NCBI RefSeq assembly: GCF_000626715.1
Contig: NZ_AQRA01000008.1
Span: 248,001-312,000, forward strand
Direction of reading: 5' to 3'
Origin: Aquimarina atlantica
GTDB taxonomy: Bacteria > Bacteroidota > Bacteroidia > Flavobacteriales > Flavobacteriaceae
Length of the DNA: 64,000 nucleotides
Positions 36,182 to 44,098 of this stretch are shown here, one piece after another. The notes under the pieces are model-generated. The model saw only the letters and a program-made list of their open reading frames with translations. It ran no database searches and was not told the origin of the DNA. The stretch's first letter is position 1; every line of letters begins with the position of its first letter. Both the position numbers and the translations under genes were made by a program.

Positions 36182-37062
36182 ATCGTTGCCTCCTGTTCTT
36201 TTCTGTTAATACAGTAGAAGTAGAAATCTTCTAAGTCATTATTTACCGCTTCAAATCCTTCTCCCGGATTTACATCACTATATATGTTTACATAAAATTG
36301 CCCTCCTCTTAGGTAATTCGATAGCACGGTAAATTCGTTTTCAAAAGTCTCTAATTCAGATTTGGCGATGTGTTTTCTGTATACTTTTCCATTTAGAGTA
36401 TCAGACAATGTTTGTGGATTACCTTGCACCAGTATTTTACCTTCATTAAACACTGCCATGTTTTTACATAGATTGGTTACATCGTCTACAATATGTGTAC
36501 TCAAAATAACAACCGCATTCTCACCCAACTCACTTAATAGATTATGAAAACGATTACGCTCCAAGGGATCCAGTCCTGCTGTAGGCTCATCGACAATAAT
36601 TAATTTTGGATTTCCTAAAAGTGCTTGAGCGATACCGAAACGCTGTCTCATTCCTCCCGAAAAATCACCCAGATTACGGTTTCTAAACTTATATAGATTT
36701 ACTTTATTTAATAAATCTGCAACATAACCTTTGCGTTCCTGGCTATTGGTAATACCTTTTACCTTTGCAATATGATTAAGCATCATTTCTGCAGAAACCT
36801 TTGGGTAAACGCCAAAATCCTGAGGCAAATATCCTAATACTTTTCTTAATTCTCCCGGTTGTTTAAAAACATCAATTCCATCAAAATCAATCGTTCCCGA
36901 ATCGGCTAGTTGTAATGTTGCAATAGTCCTCATTAATGTCGATTTTCCTGCACCATTGGGTCCTAACAGGCCAAACATTCCTTTTTCTAAAGTTAGATTA
37001 ACATTATTTAATGCTTGTGTCCCATTGGGATACGTTTTATTAAGATTCTTTATGGTAAGCAT
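36178..37062 (-). CDS. ABC transporter ATPase for the permease/aminopeptidase
   Basis: The 294-residue ATPase has Walker A GPNGAGKST at 34-42, signature FSGGMRQR, Walker B LIIVDE followed by PTAGLD, and switch His in LSTHIVDDV. A C-terminal extension of about 80 residues follows the catalytic core, as is common for ABC-2 export ATPases. Its stop overlaps the start of the 1200-residue partner by 4 bases (ATGA), indicating coupled translation. It would drive the permease half of that fusion. Confidence 0.94.
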   Translation of the reverse strand: MLTIKNLNKTYPNGTQALNNVNLTLEKGMFGLLGPNGAGKSTLMRTIATLQLADSGTIDFDGIDVFKQPGELRKVLGYLPQDFGVYPKVSAEMMLNHIAKVKGITNSQERKGYVADLLNKVNLYKFRNRNLGDFSGGMRQRFGIAQALLGNPKLIIVDEPTAGLDPLERNRFHNLLSELGENAVVILSTHIVDDVTNLCKNMAVFNEGKILVQGNPQTLSDTLNGKVYRKHIAKSELETFENEFTVLSNYLRGGQFYVNIYSDVNPGEGFEAVNNDLEDFYFYCINRKEQEATI

Positions 37063-37118
37063 ATTTACAAATTTGCCAGTTAAATTATTAAACTCTTTCT
37101 ATCCTGTTCTATGTATTG

Positions 37119-37126
37119 CAAATTTA
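37119..37126 (-). promoter_or_regulatory. Candidate -7 box for the ABC/aminopeptidase operon
   Basis: The minus strand reads TAAATTTG, a full match to the Bacteroidetes -7 consensus TAnnTTTG, giving a predicted start near 37113 and a leader of about 50 bases before the ATG at 37062. No clear -33 TTTG was seen at the usual distance. The rest of the 302-base gap up to hemB shows only AT-rich DNA and a weak TATCTTTA box at 37332 that might serve hemB. Confidence 0.4.
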
Positions 37127-37364
37127 TCACTTTGCCACTTAATTATTTTATAGTGTCTTTATTAAGATATTATAGTTATTATGCATAATTATAAAGAACA
37201 AAATTTAGAATGAATTCATTTCAATATTAGTAATCTTTGTTAAGATTTTGTTACATGATTTGATATATTTTTAAGTAAAATTACCTTTAGGTACCTAATT
37301 ATTAATGATCGGTTAGTAATAGATATATGAGTATCTTTACCAGATTAAATTTTTACAATTAAGA

Positions 37365-38339
37365 ATGCAACAAATTCGCAGAAACAGAAGACTAAGGACA
37401 AATGATGCTATTCGTTCTTTAGTAAGAGAAAACATAATAACTCCTCATGATTTTTTGGTTCCCCTTTTTATCGTGGAAGGAAAAGATGTAAAAGAAGAAA
37501 TACCTTCTATGCCTAATTACTATAGGTATAGCTTAGATTTACTGGGTAATGAAGTTAAAGAGCTATGGTCTTTGGGATTAAAATCGGTACTACTTTTTGT
37601 AAAAGTACCCGATCATCTTAAAGACAATAAAGGGACAGAAGCATTAAATTCTGATGGATTAATGCAACGCGCTATAAAGACAGTTAAAGAAGCGGTTCCT
37701 GAAATGTTAGTCATGACAGATGTAGCGCTAGATCCGTATTCTTCGTATGGCCATGATGGTATTGTAGAAGATGGGCAGATTATTAATGATGAAACCTGTA
37801 AAATTCTGGCAGAAATGTCATTATCACATGCGCAAGCAGGAGCCGATTTTGTAGCACCAAGTGATATGATGGATGGGCGAATTTTAAGTATGCGCGAACT
37901 GCTCGAAAAAGAAAACTATAAAAACACTGGTATCATGAGCTATAGTGCTAAGTATGCTTCTGCTTTTTATGGTCCTTTTAGAGATGCTTTGGATTCTGCT
38001 CCGGGATTTGGAGATAAAAAAACATACCAGATGGATTTTGCTAATCGTGACGAGGCAATCAAAGAAACTCTTATGGATATCGAAGAAGGAGCAGATATAG
38101 TAATGGTAAAACCTGGATTGTGCTATCTTGATATGGTAAGAGATATTAGAGATGTTGTAGATGTACCTGTTGCTGTATACCAGGTAAGCGGTGAGTATGC
38201 GATGTTAAAAGCTGCAGCAGAAAAAGGATGGTTAGATCATGATGCTGTAATGTTAGAACAAATAATGGCTTTTAAAAGAGCAGGAGCACAAATTATTGCA
38301 AGCTATTTTGCTAAAGATGTGGTTAAGCTTTTGAATTAA
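37365..38339 (+). CDS. hemB: Porphobilinogen synthase (delta-aminolevulinate dehydratase)
   Basis: The 324-residue enzyme condenses two 5-aminolevulinate molecules to porphobilinogen in haem synthesis. The two active-site lysines are visible: Lys196 in SYSAKYASAFYGPFRDA and the Schiff-base Lys249 in VMVKPGLCYLD. At the metal site the sequence is DVALDPYSSYGHDG (from about residue 119), without the three cysteines of zinc enzymes, so it should be of the Asp-rich, magnesium-type class. Length matches the family. It appears to be a single gene with downstream genes spaced by more than 130 bases. Confidence 0.97.
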   Translation: MQQIRRNRRLRTNDAIRSLVRENIITPHDFLVPLFIVEGKDVKEEIPSMPNYYRYSLDLLGNEVKELWSLGLKSVLLFVKVPDHLKDNKGTEALNSDGLMQRAIKTVKEAVPEMLVMTDVALDPYSSYGHDGIVEDGQIINDETCKILAEMSLSHAQAGADFVAPSDMMDGRILSMRELLEKENYKNTGIMSYSAKYASAFYGPFRDALDSAPGFGDKKTYQMDFANRDEAIKETLMDIEEGADIVMVKPGLCYLDMVRDIRDVVDVPVAVYQVSGEYAMLKAAAEKGWLDHDAVMLEQIMAFKRAGAQIIASYFAKDVVKLLN

Positions 38340-38471
38340 TTTTGTATACCTAGCCAAAATCTGTGATGATAAAAAGACAATAAATCGATATAAAGACCCT
38401 TTAATTAAGAAAGTTTATATATTGATGTGATGCTAAAGTGTAACAATAGAATTTAATAAAATCATAAGTTT

Positions 38472-38858
38472 ATGGTCAGCAGAGATAGGATATATCAGAC
38501 ATTTGGAGAGTTACTTTATGTAATTGCAATGAGTGATGGGGTGATACAAAAAAAAGAGGTCGAAACACTAGAAGATATTTTAAAAGGACATCCCAAAGCA
38601 AAAGAAATAAAGTGGTCTTTTGATTATGAAAACGAAAATCAAAATGATGTCGAAACCTTATATAAAAAGATTATCGAAGTATTTTCTGATAATGGCCCTG
38701 ATCAAGAATATGAATTTATGATGTATGCATTAGCCAAAATTGCAGACGCCAGTGAAGGGATGGATCCAAAGGAAGAAAAAATGATTACCAATTTCTCTAG
38801 AGATCTATTAGAACGTTTTAAAAAAGATATCGAAAAAATCAAAGAAAAATATAAGTAG
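38472..38858 (+). CDS. TerB-like small acidic protein
   Basis: A 128-residue cytoplasmic, mostly helical, highly charged protein. The start (ELLYVIAMSDGVIQKKEVETL) and later LAKIADASEGMDPKEEKMI resemble the paired acidic helix-turn segments of TerB/TerB-like domains, in which Asp/Glu residues bind metal. That assignment is by resemblance only. It has no signal peptide, and its neighbours do not reveal a role. The 130-base gap from hemB suggests its own promoter. Confidence 0.55.
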   Translation: MVSRDRIYQTFGELLYVIAMSDGVIQKKEVETLEDILKGHPKAKEIKWSFDYENENQNDVETLYKKIIEVFSDNGPDQEYEFMMYALAKIADASEGMDPKEEKMITNFSRDLLERFKKDIEKIKEKYK

Positions 38859-38933
38859 TCTCTGGTTATAAAGAAATAAGCCTAATAGCAATGTATTTCT
38901 TATTAGAGATTAGTAACACTATTCATTATTTAT

Positions 38934-39335
38934 ATGCAAAAAATAGTTTTATTCTTTATGGCAATAGCTTTGTTGTGTGCAAGCTGCCAATCTGAAAAAA
39001 AGGAAAACTCTAACATTAACATAGGAACCAAAAAAGAGAAACTTTCTCCATATGATTTAGGGGAAAAGATATTTAACGGGAAAGGAAAATGTTATACTTG
39101 CCATAAGATTGATAAAAAGTCTATCGGCCCTGGAGTTATTGAGATTATGAAGATTTACAAAGATCAAAATAAAGATCTGATTTCATTTTTAAAACAAGAA
39201 GCAGATCCTATTGTAGATCCAGAGACCTTTACAGTTATGAAAACTAATTTTGCGATTATCAAAACATTTACAGAAGAAGAGCTTAAAGCTGTAGAAGTGT
39301 ATATGACCGAAGTAAAGACTAATAAATCAGAATGA
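38934..39335 (+). CDS. Cytochrome c-type lipoprotein, single haem
   Basis: The 133-residue protein has a lipoprotein signal with lipidated Cys18 (ALLCASC) and a class-I cytochrome c fold: haem motif CYTCH at 53-57, the SIGPGV segment, and a likely distal Met in TVMKTNF at about residue 102. It should be attached to a membrane facing the periplasm and carry one electron. The stop overlaps the ATG of the DinB-like gene by 4 bases, so the two are coupled. Confidence 0.9.
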   Translation: MQKIVLFFMAIALLCASCQSEKKENSNINIGTKKEKLSPYDLGEKIFNGKGKCYTCHKIDKKSIGPGVIEIMKIYKDQNKDLISFLKQEADPIVDPETFTVMKTNFAIIKTFTEEELKAVEVYMTEVKTNKSE

Positions 39336-39850
39336 TATACCGACTCTTAGTACTGGGTTTTTTGATTTCTGGCACCACGATGGCCCAACAAAACACCCCA
39401 AAAGATGCTTTTCTCGAAAAGTGGAAAAACTCTAAAGATTATCTTTTAGAAATAGCAAAACAGATGCCAGAAGATAAATTTGGATTTAAACCGACCGAAA
39501 GGGAAATGAGTTTTAGAGAACAATTATTTCACATTCGTGGAAATATGCTCTGGTTAGGAACCACATATTTCTCTTCAGAAGAATTTGATCGAGAAAAATT
39601 AAAGAAAAATCTTCCTGAGACCAAAACCGAAATCATAGCTTTACTTACAGAAGCATTTGATAAAGTATATACCCGCATCCAGGAAACCGATGAAAATGAT
39701 CTGAAATTTGAGGTTGATTTTTTTGCAGGACGAAAATCAAAACTTCAAATTCTTAACTTATTACAAGATCATGTTACACATCACCGAGGGCAACTCATTG
39801 TTTACCTTAATCTAAATGATATTGAACCACCACGTTATGTAGGGTGGTAG
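39332..39850 (+). CDS. Exported DinB-superfamily protein
   Basis: The 172-residue protein has a signal peptide (about 1-18, ending TTMAQQ) and a DinB-like four-helix bundle: His in LFHIRGNMLWLG and the HVTHHRGQLIVYL segment near the C-terminus, which supply the three metal-binding histidines of this superfamily. Many DinB proteins are thiol-dependent metalloenzymes, but a periplasmic member next to a cytochrome c is unusual. It overlaps the cytochrome gene by 4 bases. Confidence 0.85.
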   Translation: MIYRLLVLGFLISGTTMAQQNTPKDAFLEKWKNSKDYLLEIAKQMPEDKFGFKPTEREMSFREQLFHIRGNMLWLGTTYFSSEEFDREKLKKNLPETKTEIIALLTEAFDKVYTRIQETDENDLKFEVDFFAGRKSKLQILNLLQDHVTHHRGQLIVYLNLNDIEPPRYVGW

Positions 39851-40005
39851 TCGTTTGACACTCTGATCTACATCAAAATCTATATTGCATAAGTGTTTTT
39901 TTAGCTTCCTGTTAATATTTCGGTGTATAAAGCAATATTTATGTAGTAGTTTTAATTTAAAAAAACATTTCAAATTCCGTACTTTAGTACCATACTTAAA
40001 ATACA

Positions 40006-41091
40006 ATGACTCTATTAATTATTTACGCCGTACTTTCTATTTTCTTTTCGTTTTTATGTTCGATACTAGAAGCTGTTTTGCTTAGTGTAACTCCAACTTT
40101 TATCAATGTCAAGAAAAAAGAAGGCAAAGCATACGCTACCACATTAGAAAACTTAAAAAAAGATGTAGACCAACCTCTAATTGCAATTCTCACATTAAAT
40201 ACAATTGCCCATACTGTAGGTGCGATTCTGGTTGGTGTGCAGGCAGAGCAATTACCGTATAAATTTGAAATCCTGGGTGTTAATATGGTAGGGATTGTAT
40301 CTACAATTATGACACTGCTAATTCTGGTATTATCAGAGATTATTCCCAAAACAATTGGAGCAACTTTCTGGAAACAATTGGCAAATTTTACATCCAAAGC
40401 ACTTGTGATTTTAATAGCACCTTTAAAATATACAGGTATCCTATGGATATTACGCCTTACTACCAAATTAATAGGAGGCAAAGGCCATCATGGGTCTGTT
40501 TTGAGTAGAGAAGATTTTTCTGCTATGGCAGATATTGCTCACGAAGAAGGCGTTTTTGAAGAATCAGAATCTAAGGTTATCAAAAACTTATTATCTTTTA
40601 AAGAGGTCTTTACTAAAGATGTAATGACTCCCAGAACAGTAATGAAAATTGCTTCAGAAGATACAACACTTGAAGAGTTTTTTAATGAAAATCAAAACCT
40701 TCGTTTTTCTAGAATACCTGTCTATAAAGAGAATACAGACAATATTACCGGCCAGGTATTAAAGGATGATATTTTTAAAGAAATGGCAAATCAAAATGGG
40801 CATAAAAAGATTGGAGAAATAAAAAGACCTATACTTTTTACGACAAGAAATTTACCAATCCCTGATTTGTTTAATGAACTGATTCAAACCAAAAATCATT
40901 TAGCTTTAGTAGTTGATGAGTATGGTTCTATAAGTGGATTAGTGAGTATGGAAGACGTTATAGAAACATTATTAGGTTTGGAGATAGTAGATGAAAGTGA
41001 TACTGAAACCGATATGCAAATCCTGGCTCGAAAAAATTGGGAAAACCGTGCAAGACGACTTGGGATTTTAGAAGATAAAAAAGAAGAATAA
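40006..41091 (+). CDS. CNNM/CBS-domain membrane protein (HlyC/CorC-type, short form)
   Basis: The 361-residue protein has a DUF21/CNNM membrane domain of three to four helices (about 1-150) and a pair of CBS domains (about 185-330; TPRTVMKIASEDTTLEEF and SISGLVSMEDVIETLLG). It is linked to magnesium or other divalent-cation export in related proteins. The C-terminal CorC_HlyC domain of longer family members is missing; the protein ends soon after the second CBS domain. The alkyltransferase gene starts on the last base of the stop codon (TAATG), so they are co-translated. Confidence 0.92.
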   Translation: MTLLIIYAVLSIFFSFLCSILEAVLLSVTPTFINVKKKEGKAYATTLENLKKDVDQPLIAILTLNTIAHTVGAILVGVQAEQLPYKFEILGVNMVGIVSTIMTLLILVLSEIIPKTIGATFWKQLANFTSKALVILIAPLKYTGILWILRLTTKLIGGKGHHGSVLSREDFSAMADIAHEEGVFEESESKVIKNLLSFKEVFTKDVMTPRTVMKIASEDTTLEEFFNENQNLRFSRIPVYKENTDNITGQVLKDDIFKEMANQNGHKKIGEIKRPILFTTRNLPIPDLFNELIQTKNHLALVVDEYGSISGLVSMEDVIETLLGLEIVDESDTETDMQILARKNWENRARRLGILEDKKEE

Positions 41092-41567
41092 TGGATGAGG
41101 TATATGTAGAAACTCCTTTAGGAATCGCCACTATATCAGGAAACGAAGATGGTATTGCAAGCGTTTCTGTTACCAAAGAGTCTACTAATATTCCTTCAAA
41201 AACTATTCCTTTACATTTACAACAAGTAGTATTACAACTCAAAGAATATTTTGATGGTCAACGTACCGATTTTGAGCTTACTTTAAATCCTTCGGGAACT
41301 GATTTTCAGAAAAAAGTTTGGGCCGAATTACTCAAAATTCCTTTCGGGAAAACTGTATCCTACCTTGATATTGCTAAGAGACTTGGAGATCCAAAAACGA
41401 TACGGGCTGCAGCAAGTGCCAATGGTAAAAATCCATTGTGGATCATTGTACCTTGCCATCGGGTTATTGGTAGCGATGGAGCACTTACCGGATATGCAGG
41501 CGGACTATGGAGAAAAAAATGGTTGCTTGATCATGAAAACCCCGTAAAACAACAATCGTTATTTTAA
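41091..41567 (+). CDS. ogt: Methylated-DNA--protein-cysteine methyltransferase
   Basis: The 158-residue suicide enzyme takes methyl groups from O6-methylguanine. The acceptor Cys122 is in IIVPCHRVIGSDGALTGYAGG. The helix-turn-helix part holds RAAASANGKNP with the Arg finger at about residue 105. It is a single-domain Ogt-type protein with no AraC-like Ada domain. The one-base overlap with the CNNM gene suggests coupling, though the functional link is unclear. Confidence 0.95.
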   Translation: MDEVYVETPLGIATISGNEDGIASVSVTKESTNIPSKTIPLHLQQVVLQLKEYFDGQRTDFELTLNPSGTDFQKKVWAELLKIPFGKTVSYLDIAKRLGDPKTIRAAASANGKNPLWIIVPCHRVIGSDGALTGYAGGLWRKKWLLDHENPVKQQSLF

Positions 41568-41787
41568 TTTCATAAACAGGTACTAAATTATTCACATTAA
41601 AATTTTCTAGTTTCAAAAAATGAAACTGAGATATCTTATTATTGTTTTTTTATCATAACAGTGATGATAAATATAAGGAGTCATCAAATTTTGAAACCGC
41701 TTATTTATCTGTAATTAATTTTCATACATTAGCTAAACAAGTTATTTGTTTGTAATACTATCATATTAACTCAAAACTTACATAGAA

Positions 41788-42954
41788 ATGATAAAACGGA
41801 TACTCAAATTTTTCTTTAAAAGTTTACTTATTATTATTGTACTCTGTGTAGCACTACTGTATATTTTTGATTACGATTATATCTTAAAAGGAGTTCGGGT
41901 GGTTTATATGACAGGTCATACTACTGCTTATATTGATGATTATTCGTATTTTGATAATCGTACTATAGAAAAAGGAAATGCTACCTTCGCCTGGGCTACT
42001 CATCCAGAATATAATAAGACGCAAAGCACAGATAGACTTAATACCATTAATAAAGAATTAGGGACTGTTGCTTTTATGATTATTAAGAATGATAGTATTT
42101 GGTATGAAAACTATGCCGAAGGATTTGGGATCGATTCTAAAACCAATTCTTTTTCTATGGCAAAAAGTATGGTGACTGGTATGCTGGGAAAAGCAATTAT
42201 GGAGGGTTATATTAAAAACCTGGATCAACCAGTTGGAGATTTTCTTCCTGAGTTTTCTCAAGGTCTTGCAGCAAAAACCACCGTAGGAGATCTTTCTTCT
42301 ATGTCCTCTGGCTTAAACTGGACCGAGCATTATACCAGCCCGTTTTCTATTACGGCTAGAGCCTATTATGACCCTAATATCAGGGACGTAATGTTAGGAC
42401 TGGATATCGTTGAGGAACCAGGACAAAAGTTTGAATACTTAAGCGGTAATACTCAATTATTGGGTATGGTTATTGAAAAAGCTACCGGTAAAAAGCTCGC
42501 AACCTATTTAAGTGAGAGTTTTTGGAAGCCTTTGGGGATGGAACATGAGGCCATATGGCAACTCGATAGTGAAGAGAGCGGTATGGAAAAAGCATATTGC
42601 TGTATCGCTAGTAATGCCAGAGATTTTGCTCGTTTTGGAATGTTGTTTAAAAACAAAGGAATGTTTGCAGGCGAACAAATATTACCAGTAGAATTTACAG
42701 AATTGGCAACAAAACCAAGATTTGAAGACGGGCAAATGTATGGATATGGTTTTTGGTTGTCTGATCATCTGGATAAGAGAATTTTTGCTATGCGAGGTAT
42801 TTTAGGACAATATGTAATTTGTATTCCAGAGGATAATATTATGATTGTACGATTAGGACATAATCGTGGTCAGTTTGTGCCCGGAGAATCATTTACAGAA
42901 GATTTCTTTGTCTTTATTGAAGAAGCTTATAAAATGCTTAAGAATGCTTCATAA
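41788..42954 (+). CDS. Membrane-anchored serine hydrolase (beta-lactamase family)
   Basis: The 388-residue protein has an N-terminal membrane anchor (about 8-28) and a periplasmic beta-lactamase/class-C esterase domain. The catalytic SxxK is Ser123-Met-Ala-Lys126 in NSFSMAKSM. The segment FEYLSGNTQLLG holds the second-motif Tyr, and LGHNRGQ resembles the third, HxG-type motif. It could be a peptidase, esterase or amidase; substrate cannot be told. The next gene begins inside its last codons. Confidence 0.88.
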   Translation: MIKRILKFFFKSLLIIIVLCVALLYIFDYDYILKGVRVVYMTGHTTAYIDDYSYFDNRTIEKGNATFAWATHPEYNKTQSTDRLNTINKELGTVAFMIIKNDSIWYENYAEGFGIDSKTNSFSMAKSMVTGMLGKAIMEGYIKNLDQPVGDFLPEFSQGLAAKTTVGDLSSMSSGLNWTEHYTSPFSITARAYYDPNIRDVMLGLDIVEEPGQKFEYLSGNTQLLGMVIEKATGKKLATYLSESFWKPLGMEHEAIWQLDSEESGMEKAYCCIASNARDFARFGMLFKNKGMFAGEQILPVEFTELATKPRFEDGQMYGYGFWLSDHLDKRIFAMRGILGQYVICIPEDNIMIVRLGHNRGQFVPGESFTEDFFVFIEEAYKMLKNAS

Positions 42955-43657
42955 ACTCAATCTAGAACATATCTTGTTTCTGGATATAGAAACTGTTCCA
43001 GAGCATGAACATTTTGAAAACCTTAGTGAAGAAACGAAATACCTATGGGCCGATAAAACCAAATATCAACGTAAAGAAGAATTCTCTCCCGAAGAGTTCT
43101 ATGAAAGAGCAGGAATATGGGCAGAGTTTGGTAAAATAGTATGTATATCTGTTGGGTATTTTGCATTCAAAGGCGAAACAAGGTCCTTTAGAACCAAATC
43201 CTTTTATGGAGAAGAAAAACAACTACTGGTAGATTTTAAAAACCTAATCGAAACCCATTTTGGAAGACCACACCACTTACTTTGCGCCCATAATGGAAAA
43301 GAGTTTGATTTTCCTTATATCGCCCGTAGAATGATCATCCATAATATCGGATTGCCACAGAAGTTGAATTTATTTGGTAAAAAACCATGGGAAGTACCTC
43401 ATTTAGATACTTTGGATTTATGGAAATTTGGAGATTATAAACACTATACATCTCTAAAGTTACTTACCAATATTTTAGGCATTCCATCACCAAAAGATGA
43501 TATTGACGGAAGTCAGGTGCGACAAGTTTTTTATGAAGAACAGGATATTGATCGTATCATCATTTATTGTGAGAAAGATACAGTTGCCGTCGCTCAGATC
43601 TTACTTCGATTGCGACAAGAAGAATTATTAGATGAAGATGAGGTAATATCTGTATGA
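42944..43657 (+). CDS. Predicted 3'-5' exonuclease (PolB-like)
   Basis: The 237-residue protein starts at ATG 42944 (MLHKLNLEHILFLDIETVP), overlapping the hydrolase by 11 bases; a longer in-frame start at 42866 would add a poor leader inside the hydrolase gene. DEDD-type nuclease residues are visible: Asp14 and Glu16 in FLDIETVP, Asp in LCAHNGKEFDFPYIARR, and a last Asp in YCEKDTVAVAQILLR. It resembles the free-standing exonuclease related to the proofreading domain of family B polymerases. Confidence 0.88.
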   Translation: MLHKLNLEHILFLDIETVPEHEHFENLSEETKYLWADKTKYQRKEEFSPEEFYERAGIWAEFGKIVCISVGYFAFKGETRSFRTKSFYGEEKQLLVDFKNLIETHFGRPHHLLCAHNGKEFDFPYIARRMIIHNIGLPQKLNLFGKKPWEVPHLDTLDLWKFGDYKHYTSLKLLTNILGIPSPKDDIDGSQVRQVFYEEQDIDRIIIYCEKDTVAVAQILLRLRQEELLDEDEVISV

Positions 43658-43698
43658 TTTAGACAAAAACTTAATCTTGTAATCAATTTGTTTTCTGA

Positions 43699-43737
43699 TA
43701 TGGAAAAGAAAGGAAACAAGTCCTTTCTTATTCCATA
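43699..43737 (+). terminator. Hairpin downstream of the exonuclease gene
   Basis: The arms TATGGAAAAGAAAGGA and TCCTTTCTTATTCCATA pair with one bulged A around AACAAG. No clear T-run follows, so termination is plausible but not certain. Beyond it, 43740-44050 contains no convincing gene and shows only AT-rich DNA. Confidence 0.5.
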
Positions 43738-44051
43738 ATACTACTAATTTTGACGAAACGTTTACAAAGTCGAGCCGAAAAACAGGAGTAACAACTCATT
43801 ATTTTAATCAGGGTTTGATTTTTTTAATCTTTCTGTATAACCTACAGAATCATCTTTAAAACATAAAAAAGCAACATGTTCTTTATGTTATTATTTCTCT
43901 CTAATTATGACGTGGTGAAAAAGAGTATTTACGAAGTATATATCTAAGATACAGATTCTATTAATATGTGCAAATCTTTTTTGAGATAAAATTTTCCTTA
44001 TGTCATTTTTGGGGTATATAATTAACCATGCAAGTTGTAATTTTAAATAGT

Positions 44052-44082
44052 AAAAAAAAACCACCTTGTCAAAGGTGGTTTT
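44052..44082 (-). terminator. Terminator of the M14 carboxypeptidase gene
   Basis: An 11-bp stem (AAAACCACCTT at 44057-44067 with AAGGTGGTTTT at 44072-44082) lies 17 bases past the stop codon; on the minus strand it is followed by a run of U from the A tract at 44052-44060. Confidence 0.8.
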
Positions 44083-44098
44083 GTACACTACATTTGAT

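Noticed and set aside
43891-44088. 65-codon minus-strand frame after the exonuclease gene
   Set aside because: It overlaps the carboxypeptidase terminator hairpin, is rich in bulky hydrophobic and Lys residues without a pattern, and has no family resemblance.
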